From NCBI GenBank assembly GCA_013375455.1, contig JABXJT010000010.1, forward strand, positions 1 through 64,000: a DNA stretch of 64,000 bases. Direction: 5' to 3'. The DNA comes from Candidatus Helarchaeota archaeon. Its GTDB lineage: Archaea; Asgardarchaeota; Lokiarchaeia; Helarchaeales; HEL-GB-A. Shown here piece by piece: positions 55,301 through 62,994 of the stretch; the stretch's first letter is position 1, and every line of letters starts with the position of its first letter. A program made the translations under genes and the position numbers. Below the pieces are notes generated by a model, which made no database searches, had not been told where the DNA came from, and saw only the letters and a program-made list of their open reading frames with translations.

Positions 55301-58300
55301 TTACACAGCACTCGTTCCTGAAGCTGATTACGGGCAGAATGTCCTATATTGGATATGGTGCAATGACTCGGCTGGAAATCCAAGCTTTGACGACAATTCC
55401 GGATTCAATTACCTCTATGTTGTTGATGATTTATGGGGACCTACCATTTCGGCAATTACAGTTCAAAACGCCCCGATCCCATATAATATGTCTGCGAACG
55501 TCACATGTCGTGTGGTTGAACCCTCTTCCCCCACACAGGCGTCAGGTGTCCAGACTGTCACGTTATATTACCGCGTGGATGGAGCTGGTTGGAATACTAT
55601 TGGGATGACTCGATATACTGGAGATATATGGGATGGTCAATATTCCGCTCTCATTCCTAGTAATGCATATGGATCCACCATCGAATATTATGTATGGTGT
55701 GATGATCAGGATGGTAATACCAATACCGATGATAATAATAGTAACTATTATTCCTATATTGTAGATGACTTCTGGGGTCCTACGATTTCAGCTATCAATG
55801 TTCAGAACGCCCCGATTGCTTACAATATGACGGCAAATGTGACTGTCCGAATCCAGGAACCGACAAACTCTGCAAATGTCAGCACTGTAATCTTAATTTA
55901 CAATGTTGGTGCAGGCCCGAATAATGTGACCATGAACCGATATAGTGGGGATGCTTATGATGGACAATATACTGGTCTTATTCCCTCACAAATCTATGGA
56001 ACTCCAGTCCTATATTGGATATGGTGTAATGATTCTGCTGGCAACCCAAGCCTTGATAATAATTCGGGGATCGGGTACCCATATACAGTGGATGATTTCT
56101 GGGGTCCCACGATTAACAATCCAACTCAAAATGATACAACCGTTGAATATACTGAAGTCGTAGAGGTTTCAGTCCAAATTATAGAAGTTACAACTGCATC
56201 AGGAGTTCAGATTGCATCTGTCTATCTCAGCTACTGGGCAGGCTCTTCATGGACTAATATATCTATGAGTTTGACAGTTGGTGATAATTTTGATGGCAAT
56301 TATTCTGCTACAATTCCAAGCCAGCCCTATGGCACGGAGGTGGCGTATAAGATCTACGCGAGTGACATCGCGGGTAACCCTGCATTAAACGACAATAGCA
56401 CTAATTTATTCAATTACACGGTCACTGACCTTACGGCACCCACCATAAATCTGATCAACCCTGCTAATGAAACGATCATTGCTGGGATGGCTCAATTTAC
56501 AATTGATGACATTTCTGTGGTGGACGCTGACGTCAATAACATAACGATTGTTTATCGCTATAACAGCAGTTCATGGACTATTCATGGGTCTTATCTTTCA
56601 GCTACAGGCAATCTAACGTGGAATCCAGGGTCTACGACTTCATTTCTCGTGAATCTCTCGAGCTGGGTTCCAGGGAGCAATTATACTGTTTATGCCCTTG
56701 CCCAAGACCTTCGCGGATTGGTAAGTGCCCCATCCTATATCTACAATATCACCGTATCCAATTACACTGGACCACTCGTGTATAATATTCTTCACACTCC
56801 TGATCCGGTAGGATATAATGAATCTTCAGTGGTCTCATGTACCGTCCTCGTACCTGCTGTAATGGGCGATCTGGATACAATTCTGTTAAATTATAGTGCT
56901 GGGGTTGGGTGGAATATCGTGCCAATGACCAATACCACCCCACGAACCTCCGGAGCACCCATCGACTTCGATGGAGCAATTCCCCAGTTTGCCTTAGGAA
57001 CTGTAGTATCCTATTGGATATTCGCAAATGATACAAATGGAAATGTAACGAACGCGGATAACTATGGTGCATATTATTCTTATACTGTAGGTGATAAATG
57101 GGGTCCAATTGTTTCTGCTGTTAATATCCAAGATCTCCCTGTTACTTATATTGAAATTCCAACTATAGATTGCCGTGTAGAAGAGCCTGTAATTGCTACA
57201 GGAGTTGATCAAGTAATTCTGGTTTATGATAATGGGACGGGCTGGTTTAATCAACCAATGGGTCGAATTGCGGGAGATATTTACGTTGGGGATTACCAAG
57301 CAAGTATTCCTCAAGCTCCCTATGGGACACTTATTCAGTTCTATATTCAAGCGAATGATACAGCTGGAAACATACGGATTGACGATAATGGCGGTGCTTA
57401 CTATTCCTTTACAATAGCTGATATTTGGGGACCTACAATTAGCGAAATTACAATTACTAGTTTGCCGGTCGGTTTCAATGAGACTGGTGATATCAGCTGC
57501 CGTGTGAATGAGACCCCCGGAGCCGCTGGAGTGGATTTTGTAATACTTCAATACAATAATGGAACTGGTTGGTTTTCCTTACAAATGAGCCGCTATAGCG
57601 GTAACTCCATAGATGGGCAGTATTCAGCAAGTATTCCCCAAGCACCATTCGGCACAACCGTCCAATTCTGGATTTGGGCGAACGATACTGATAATAACGT
57701 GGGAATTGCTGATAATGGAAGTAATTACTATTCCTATATTGTAGTTGACTTTTCGCCCCCGGCGGTTGTCGCGAACCTCGTGGCGGACGTCTATATAGGC
57801 GCGCAGACTATCAATATCTCCTGGTCCCCCAATGGGGAACTTGATCTGAGCCATTACCAGATCCATCGCCAAAATGTGACAGCTGTTGGTTTTACCCCAA
57901 CAAGTGCTAATAACATAGCAAATACAACAGGTACCTTTTATTTGGATACAGGCCTTGCCGACGGAGTGGCGTTCTTCTACATTGTCTTAGCTGCAGATTA
58001 TAGTGGGTTGAACAGTACCCCCTCAAGCATTGTGAATGGAACTCCTGAGAGTAGCGTGAATGTAGGGGCTGTTATTGAAATTCATTCTAATATCAAGACT
58101 CGCCTCAATATCACTGATGCTGATCTTTATCTCGACTTTACAGCCACGAGTAGCTTTAATCTCTCGGTCTATACGATTAATACTTCCTACGCATTCGCCG
58201 ATCACCACCTGTTAATGAGTTTCTATATTAACATCTCTACCTTCGGCGCAACCCCGACGGTGACGGGCACTATGACTCTAACCCTTGATGCTTCAATTAT

Positions 58301-58784
58301 CGCAGCCCTCGGTTCGACCATAGATGACACCACTTTTGCGATATATTATTGGGACGGGGATTCATGGGAAAAATTGAGTTCCGTGTATTATGCTTCAAAT
58401 CAAACCCTCGTCGCAACAATTACACATTTCAGCGTCTTTGGAGCATTTGCATCGGTTATTCCTTCCCCTCCAGAAGGATTTCCAATCTGGATCATTGGCA
58501 TCATCATAGGAGCTGCAATAGGTGCTATAGCAGTCATAGTCTTGGCAAAACGCAAGAAAGTCGTTCCCACCATACAAGTCATTAAGCGCATAAAAACTCT
58601 CGGTCACGTTAAAATCGAAGAAATTGCGAAAGAATTTAATATGGCGAATAGTCAGGTCATCGATATCATTTTAGCAACTATAGCACAGAAAGAATTACGC
58701 GGATTCATTACAAAAAAGAAGAAACAATTCTATACTGCCGACTATTTAAAGGAAGAACTCAATAAATTATTGGAGGGCGATTAA
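52341..58784 (+). CDS. Giant Ig-repeat membrane protein with cytoplasmic winged helix
   Basis: A 2147-residue protein. N-terminal signal segment (IILCSVVAALFVLMLSFNL, residues ~10-28), an MG/Ig-like domain (~60-155), then about thirteen Ig-like repeats of roughly 105 residues delimited by 'VDDFWGPTISAI' and containing 'YYIWCNDSAGNPSLDNNSG'. A fibronectin-III-like domain (~1805-1900) and a last beta domain precede one transmembrane helix (IWIIGIIIGAAIGAIAVIVLA, ~2047-2070). The cytoplasmic ~75 residues form a winged-helix (IKRIKTLGHVKIEEIAKEF..., ..KELRGFITKKKKQFYTADYL). A type-I topology with a winged helix inside is unusual. The next gene encodes five such winged helices, so the two may interact. 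The start ATG 52341 has a GAGG nine bases upstream. Confidence 0.85.
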   Translation: MNNKNRRNKIILCSVVAALFVLMLSFNLTDPPMSTPMTNSAPNSGGPLFKLQENVTLTVTTNASVYLPTQNMKIRANFTYENGTAIDAAVTAFYFQGPNLEPLGSKGNVTDSNGISTAEFFIKANYLDGNYTVYVTATKGAENASKTIYVIVNATYIQITMYPPILIGDTFNVDAYYGFTNGTPIANALCTFLFRNASKILGSKSDFTDVTGVATQSFGTIGYAEGWYEMYVTALKGNYTKVANRTFFITAYDGPIILDPTLTPDPPAYNESSLVNVSIGVAPGYANITGAKLSFYNGTGWYNLTMTNSTPIDWRGFAYYDASIPPHNYNLQISYKIWSIDSLGNQSWNDNGGQLFNYTVGDRWGPTVDDPTWTTPITYNTTVNVTVRIREDPLSPTVPSSIFNASLFYQFGAIPVEILMSQLNGTLRDGYWTGLIPTLSYGTNVDFWIQSFDSAGNPTVNNNGGANFSYTVDDFWGPTISNILLNNAPIAYNMTANITCRVQEPTVPALASGIDEVILGYHDGLGWNNISMTWTGGTPYDSNYQAFIPEIQYGTTVLYYIWCNDTAGNPTLDNNSGSAYPYFVNDFTPPNISSVVVANAPIAYPMPTNVTCLIQELSVPTVQSTVDTPILIYRENGGSWINLTMNRYSGNAADGWYSAEIPPLDYGTLVEYWIWCNDTAGNTAYNDNSSNYYSYVVDDFAGPSISAITVQNAPIAYTMQANITVRIQEDTVPTLASGVDTVILSYNDGGGWVNVSMNRYVGNQYDGYYAALIPEHAYNTLVQYWIWCNDSAGNPSLDNNSGLAYSYVVDDFLSPSISAVTLQNPPIFYNKTANITCRVQEPTAPANAAGVHTVILMYNDGTDHNLTMTRYIGDQYDGYYTALIPEIAFGTSVNYWVWCNDSANNPSSSGLGNYVPLDPWGPTISAILIQNLPIAYNMTANVTCRVQEPTIPANAAGVDTVILIYDNGGGWTNITMTRYTGNQYDGYYTALVPEADYGQNVLYWIWCNDSAGNPSFDDNSGFNYLYVVDDLWGPTISAITVQNAPIPYNMSANVTCRVVEPSSPTQASGVQTVTLYYRVDGAGWNTIGMTRYTGDIWDGQYSALIPSNAYGSTIEYYVWCDDQDGNTNTDDNNSNYYSYIVDDFWGPTISAINVQNAPIAYNMTANVTVRIQEPTNSANVSTVILIYNVGAGPNNVTMNRYSGDAYDGQYTGLIPSQIYGTPVLYWIWCNDSAGNPSLDNNSGIGYPYTVDDFWGPTINNPTQNDTTVEYTEVVEVSVQIIEVTTASGVQIASVYLSYWAGSSWTNISMSLTVGDNFDGNYSATIPSQPYGTEVAYKIYASDIAGNPALNDNSTNLFNYTVTDLTAPTINLINPANETIIAGMAQFTIDDISVVDADVNNITIVYRYNSSSWTIHGSYLSATGNLTWNPGSTTSFLVNLSSWVPGSNYTVYALAQDLRGLVSAPSYIYNITVSNYTGPLVYNILHTPDPVGYNESSVVSCTVLVPAVMGDLDTILLNYSAGVGWNIVPMTNTTPRTSGAPIDFDGAIPQFALGTVVSYWIFANDTNGNVTNADNYGAYYSYTVGDKWGPIVSAVNIQDLPVTYIEIPTIDCRVEEPVIATGVDQVILVYDNGTGWFNQPMGRIAGDIYVGDYQASIPQAPYGTLIQFYIQANDTAGNIRIDDNGGAYYSFTIADIWGPTISEITITSLPVGFNETGDISCRVNETPGAAGVDFVILQYNNGTGWFSLQMSRYSGNSIDGQYSASIPQAPFGTTVQFWIWANDTDNNVGIADNGSNYYSYIVVDFSPPAVVANLVADVYIGAQTINISWSPNGELDLSHYQIHRQNVTAVGFTPTSANNIANTTGTFYLDTGLADGVAFFYIVLAADYSGLNSTPSSIVNGTPESSVNVGAVIEIHSNIKTRLNITDADLYLDFTATSSFNLSVYTINTSYAFADHHLLMSFYINISTFGATPTVTGTMTLTLDASIIAALGSTIDDTTFAIYYWDGDSWEKLSSVYYASNQTLVATITHFSVFGAFASVIPSPPEGFPIWIIGIIIGAAIGAIAVIVLAKRKKVVPTIQVIKRIKTLGHVKIEEIAKEFNMANSQVIDIILATIAQKELRGFITKKKKQFYTADYLKEELNKLLEGD

Positions 58785-58786
58785 GG

Positions 58787-61174
58787 ATGAGGCGAAGACT
58801 AAATTTAACCTTAACAGCTGAACAATTCAAACTTGAATTCGGCGATATTGTGAGTACCCTAAAAGAAATGGTTCAAGAGGGCATTCAACATGGAATCATT
58901 GACACCCAAAATCGTGAATTTTATCATTTTACCGAAGAAGAGAACAGAAATTTAATTACTTTACTTTCCAAAGAAAAAATATTAATAGATGCTTTTGCAC
59001 AGGAAATGGAAATCCCCCCAAATGCAATTAAAGAGTGGTTATATCTTCTAATTAAATCAAAACACATTCAAGGAACTCTTGATGCTAAGGGTAATACTTT
59101 CATTCCTTACCAATCATATCTAACGCAAGTTAAGGATTCATTTGAAAGATCGGGACGATTGGGCATTAAGGAAGCTGCCAATGCCTTACAACTATCCCCC
59201 AAAATTGTTAAAGACTGCATCCAACTGTTGATGAATTCTCAAGAACTAAATGGGTTCTATACCGCAGATGGCGAGTATTTCGTAACCATAAAGCGCTTTG
59301 AAGAGGATGTAAAGGATTATCTCATGGAAGAAAGGATTTTCCCGCTGAAAAAATTAGCCAGTAAATTAGCCATAAATATCGATTTAGTAAAGGAATATGT
59401 TATTAACTTAACGATGACTGGCAGAATTAATGGAGTAATAACGGAAAAAAATGAGTTCATTAGCGATGAAATGCTTGAACAGAGATTGGTTGATGCAATC
59501 ATACCCTATAGCCGCATTTCCATTTCAGAATTGGCCGAAAATTTTAGCTTAAACGAAAAAGAAATGAAAAGTTTCATCGGGCGCACAATCTCTAAGGGAA
59601 TCATACAAGGCTCCATTGACTCCATTAGCAACGAATTCGTGAAAGAACGCATCGCTGTAGCCCCCACGCCCGCGGCACCTAAAGCTGAAGATTTAATTTC
59701 CGTCAAGCGTGACTATGATTATTTAGGGGGCGATATCCACTTTAAAATTGCCCTTCAGAATGTCACTCAAACGGCTGTCAGCAAATTATCTGTTCTATTA
59801 AATGTCCCGGACCAGTTTAAAATTGATAGAAATGTTGAAAAAGTCGAAATCCTCAATCCGAATGAAACGCGAGGCGTGGATTTCATCTTCACGCCATTAG
59901 CGTGCGGTAAAGGACAAATCTTTGGAACGGTCTCTTATACTGATGCATTCGGAGAACCGCATTCAATCACCGTTCGCCCTAAAGAGGTGTGGGTGAAATG
60001 CCCCCTCGTGAAATCACAAGAAACAACAATGGGTGAAGCAGATGCTTGGCGGACAGAACTTCAAAAGAGTACCACAACAATTGTGGCAACAGGAATCGAT
60101 AGAAGCGAAGCATTTCGGGTTGGTTGTGAGCAAATTGCGGCCTTGGATTTAGCTGAAGTTGACCGAAATGAAGAGACACTAGTAGGAATCTTTTCAGGCA
60201 TTGCCAAGGTCACCGGTGATCGCTTACTAGTCGAGGTCTCTATGACTGCAGATAAAATTGTACTCGATGTTTTCACAACCGATCAAAAACAAGCTACAGG
60301 TCTACTTGCCTACATGCGGAATCTCATCAAAATTTCGTTGGATGTTTCGCGGAAACTAAAAGTTAAAGCAGAAAAATTGGGCGTGAAAGTCCTGACTGCA
60401 TTTCAAATTGCCCAAGGTCTCTTCAAACTTTGTGATCATTGCGAGATTCGTTCCCCTATTTGTGACTTCTTACTTCAATTGAAAGAAATTTCCTTTAAAA
60501 TCAGGAAAGAGTTCCCTGAATTGAAATTCGTCGTTGAAGTTGATTCCTGGACTGATGAACTCTCTAAAATTGATGAAAATGCGCCCATTCCTGTGTCAAA
60601 TGCTAATACACTGGAGTATGACGCGCTCGAGTGGTTGAAAGAAGTTGAAAGCTTAGCAGAAAATACTGGGAAAATATATTTGGATTCCTTTGATACGCCA
60701 GATGAAACGCGAGAACGTAAAATTAAGGGAGGGCTTTACGGCATCAGCACGGATATCGAACGTAAAGAATCAAATTATTCATTACGTGTTGCGCATTACC
60801 TTCTCATCATCTACAAGACATCAGGATTATGCCTCCACTTTCATAAATTCAGCCCTGGTGAGGTGGACCCTGATCTTCTGAGCGGCTTCCTCCAAGCCAT
60901 TCAGAGTTTCGGGTCCGAATTCACCACCTCAGGAGAAGCAGGGATGAAACGGCTTTCCTATAAAGATTTTGAGATTTCTATCGAGGAAGGAGAATACATT
61001 CGCGTTGCTTTAGTTGGTATCGGTAAAATCACCACCAGTCTCTTAGATCGTGTAAAAGACTTCGTAAAACTCTTTGGATCTCAATTCAGAGAAGAGCTTG
61101 CCACGTTTCGAGGAAATATCCAACAATTTGATGCGGCAAAAGATATCATCAAGAATCTCTTTGGAACAGGATGA
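58787..61174 (+). CDS. Cytoplasmic protein with tandem winged helices, beta-sandwich and longin/roadblock-like domains
   Basis: A 795-residue soluble protein, 2 bases after the membrane gene. Residues 1-290 contain about five winged-helix units of roughly 58 residues, each ending in a 'G.I.G.i......f' wing (ELNGFYTADGEYFV, RINGVITEKNEFI, IIQGSIDSISNEFV). This pattern recalls PCI-type winged helices and the N-terminal repeats of eukaryotic UFL1. Residues ~305-410 are a beta-sandwich resembling an appendage/Ig domain. Residues ~415-530 and ~610-795 look like mixed alpha/beta longin or roadblock-type units ('YSLRVAHYLLIIYKTSGLCLHFHKF', 'LLSGFLQAIQSFG'). Family not securely recognised; link to trafficking-type or signalling complexes is inference. 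Coupled translation with the membrane protein suggests a functional pair. Confidence 0.8.
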   Translation: MRRRLNLTLTAEQFKLEFGDIVSTLKEMVQEGIQHGIIDTQNREFYHFTEEENRNLITLLSKEKILIDAFAQEMEIPPNAIKEWLYLLIKSKHIQGTLDAKGNTFIPYQSYLTQVKDSFERSGRLGIKEAANALQLSPKIVKDCIQLLMNSQELNGFYTADGEYFVTIKRFEEDVKDYLMEERIFPLKKLASKLAINIDLVKEYVINLTMTGRINGVITEKNEFISDEMLEQRLVDAIIPYSRISISELAENFSLNEKEMKSFIGRTISKGIIQGSIDSISNEFVKERIAVAPTPAAPKAEDLISVKRDYDYLGGDIHFKIALQNVTQTAVSKLSVLLNVPDQFKIDRNVEKVEILNPNETRGVDFIFTPLACGKGQIFGTVSYTDAFGEPHSITVRPKEVWVKCPLVKSQETTMGEADAWRTELQKSTTTIVATGIDRSEAFRVGCEQIAALDLAEVDRNEETLVGIFSGIAKVTGDRLLVEVSMTADKIVLDVFTTDQKQATGLLAYMRNLIKISLDVSRKLKVKAEKLGVKVLTAFQIAQGLFKLCDHCEIRSPICDFLLQLKEISFKIRKEFPELKFVVEVDSWTDELSKIDENAPIPVSNANTLEYDALEWLKEVESLAENTGKIYLDSFDTPDETRERKIKGGLYGISTDIERKESNYSLRVAHYLLIIYKTSGLCLHFHKFSPGEVDPDLLSGFLQAIQSFGSEFTTSGEAGMKRLSYKDFEISIEEGEYIRVALVGIGKITTSLLDRVKDFVKLFGSQFREELATFRGNIQQFDAAKDIIKNLFGTG

Positions 61175-61220
61175 GAATATTTAATTTATTTAACAAATAA
61201 GTATTTAAAAAAGAAACGGG

Positions 61221-61439
61221 CTATTCGACCCACCAGAGCCAAGCTCTTTCTCTCAGGTCTAACTTGCCTTTAATAACGCCCCGCAATCGTAACTTATTGA
61301 GAAGTTGGGGTGGCATATCCGGACAATCAATGTCATCCAGGACTTTCTGAATCTCTGCTGTTTTCATTGGCTTTTTAGCAGATTTAAGGGTCAAGAGAAT
61401 TGCCTTTGTTGTTTTATCTTCATCATATTCTTTCGGCAT
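61221..61439 (-). CDS. Small winged-helix protein
   Basis: A 72-residue protein reading as a helix-turn-helix with wing: 'KTTKAILLTLKSAKKPMKTAEIQKVLDD' then 'PPQLLNKLRLRGVIKGKLDLRERAWLWWVE'. It resembles small archaeal winged-helix DNA- or protein-binding domains. Converges on the 795-residue gene. ATG 61439. Role unknown. Confidence 0.65.
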   Translation of the reverse strand: MPKEYDEDKTTKAILLTLKSAKKPMKTAEIQKVLDDIDCPDMPPQLLNKLRLRGVIKGKLDLRERAWLWWVE

Positions 61440-61525
61440 TTGGCTCTCGTCTCATAGATTAATCGCTATCAGAAATTCTATAAATCTAATTTTTCAAATG
61501 CTCCGGTAAATAATAAACATGTTGT

Positions 61526-62959
61526 TTATTTCTGTGCCTGTTCTAAAAGAATTTTACCTTCTTCTAAAATTGCTGTGAGTTCCTTTTCATTTCCTGCTTC
61601 ACCGTATAATCGCAACAACGGTTCTGTCCCTGAAGGGCGGATGAGTAACCAGCTTCCATCTTCAAGAACAAACTTAAATCCATCTAACTCCGTTGTTTTT
61701 ATGACTATTTTCCCACTAACTGTTTTGGGTAGGATTTTAACAATATTTTTCATTGCTTTTTCTTTGTTTTCCTCCTTGCAAGGGAAGTTTATGAGGGTGA
61801 ACTTGATGTCCCCATAATTCTTGAACAGATCCGCCGTAATTTCTGATAAAGGCTTTTGATAATACGAAACCATCTCCAAAATCTTAAGATTTGCAAATAT
61901 TCCATCTTTTTCAGCTATGTGCTCTCGAAATATCATGCCACCTGATTCTTCTCCCCCAATTAATAACTTTTTTTCGCGCATATATTGACCGATATATTTT
62001 GCACCTACGGGAGTTTCATAAACGGTGCGAGTGTGAGCTTCTGCGATGCGATCTATCATATGTGTCGTCCCAACAGTCCGGACCACATCTCCATCCTTTC
62101 CTTGACTTAATTCATACTCAAGCAGGAGGGCAAAGAGAATGTTTGCATGTAAAAAATTTCCCTTATCATCAATTACTCCCAACCGATCTGCATCTCCGTC
62201 ACAAGCTAATCCCAGATCAAATCCTTTCTCAAGCACGGTTTCACTTACTTCACGCAGGTTAGCTTTGCTTGGATTCGGAGAAGCTCCTCCAAAGCTGGGA
62301 TCAAGATAATCATGGCGGACTTCCATTTTTACCCCTAACTTTTTCAAGAGTTCCGGCATGTAAGTCCGTGCAGTTCCATAAAGCGCGTCAAAAATAACAT
62401 TTAATCCAGTATTTTTAATGTTTTCTCCATTAATAATATTAAACACGTGATCGATGTATCTCTGTTTGATATTCACTTTCTCCACGTGTTCAAGCGCGCC
62501 CTTTTTTATTGTAGGTTTTTCCCAAATCTTCTCAATTTCATCCATGATGGGATCCGTAACGTCCGGAAGTGCAGGAGAGGCATAATACGGGATAAATTTT
62601 ATTCCATTGTACTCGGGTGGATTATGAGAGGCGGTAATCATCACACCTCCATCTAACCCTTTATCCGAAATTCCAAACGTGACGACAGGAATCGGAGCAT
62701 CCGTATCAGTTAAAATTACTTTTAATCCATTCCCCACGAACACTTTCGCAACTTCTTCAGCGAACAATTGAGAATTCTTTCTCGTGTCATACCCAATGAG
62801 AATTCCTTTTTTATCGTACTGGTGAGATTTTAAGTAATTTGCAATTCCTTGGGCCGCAATAGCAAGGTTTTGGACCGTAAAATCCGTATCCATGGTGGAA
62901 CGCCAACCATCCGTCCCGAAACTGATCACGCATTTCATCTTTATCACTGGATAAAACAA
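61526..62959 (-). CDS. glmM: Phosphohexomutase (phosphoglucosamine/phosphoglucomutase type)
   Basis: A 477-residue member of the alpha-D-phosphohexomutase family. The phospho-Ser is in MITASHNPPEYNG (Ser111 counted from 62959), the Mg-binding loop DGDADRLG, the sugar-binding GGEESGG and the phosphate-binding RPSGTEPLLR are all intact. These enzymes move phosphate between C1 and C6 of glucosamine, glucose or mannose. The upstream neighbour is glmS, so phosphoglucosamine mutase in UDP-GlcNAc synthesis is favoured but not proven. The longest start is TTG 62959, but ATG 62938 (MKCVISFGTDGW) fits the promoter at 62971 and the family N-terminus better. Confidence 0.88.
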   Translation of the reverse strand: MFYPVIKMKCVISFGTDGWRSTMDTDFTVQNLAIAAQGIANYLKSHQYDKKGILIGYDTRKNSQLFAEEVAKVFVGNGLKVILTDTDAPIPVVTFGISDKGLDGGVMITASHNPPEYNGIKFIPYYASPALPDVTDPIMDEIEKIWEKPTIKKGALEHVEKVNIKQRYIDHVFNIINGENIKNTGLNVIFDALYGTARTYMPELLKKLGVKMEVRHDYLDPSFGGASPNPSKANLREVSETVLEKGFDLGLACDGDADRLGVIDDKGNFLHANILFALLLEYELSQGKDGDVVRTVGTTHMIDRIAEAHTRTVYETPVGAKYIGQYMREKKLLIGGEESGGMIFREHIAEKDGIFANLKILEMVSYYQKPLSEITADLFKNYGDIKFTLINFPCKEENKEKAMKNIVKILPKTVSGKIVIKTTELDGFKFVLEDGSWLLIRPSGTEPLLRLYGEAGNEKELTAILEEGKILLEQAQK

Positions 62960-62970
62960 ATTCCATCTCT

Positions 62971-62984
62971 ATATAATATATTTG
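62971..62984 (-). promoter_or_regulatory. TATA box of the phosphohexomutase gene
   Basis: On the minus strand the sequence reads AAATATATTATAT, about 33-45 bases before ATG 62938. An archaeal start 25 bases downstream would fall near 62951, after the TTG at 62959 and before the ATG. This argues for the ATG start and for transcription separate from glmS. Confidence 0.45.
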
Positions 62985-62994
62985 CTAGTTCGAG

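Noticed and set aside
56994..57551. 185-codon minus-strand frame inside the Ig-repeat gene
   Set aside because: Antisense shadow of the repetitive Ig coding region, lacking any motif; several similar shadows occur along the surface genes.
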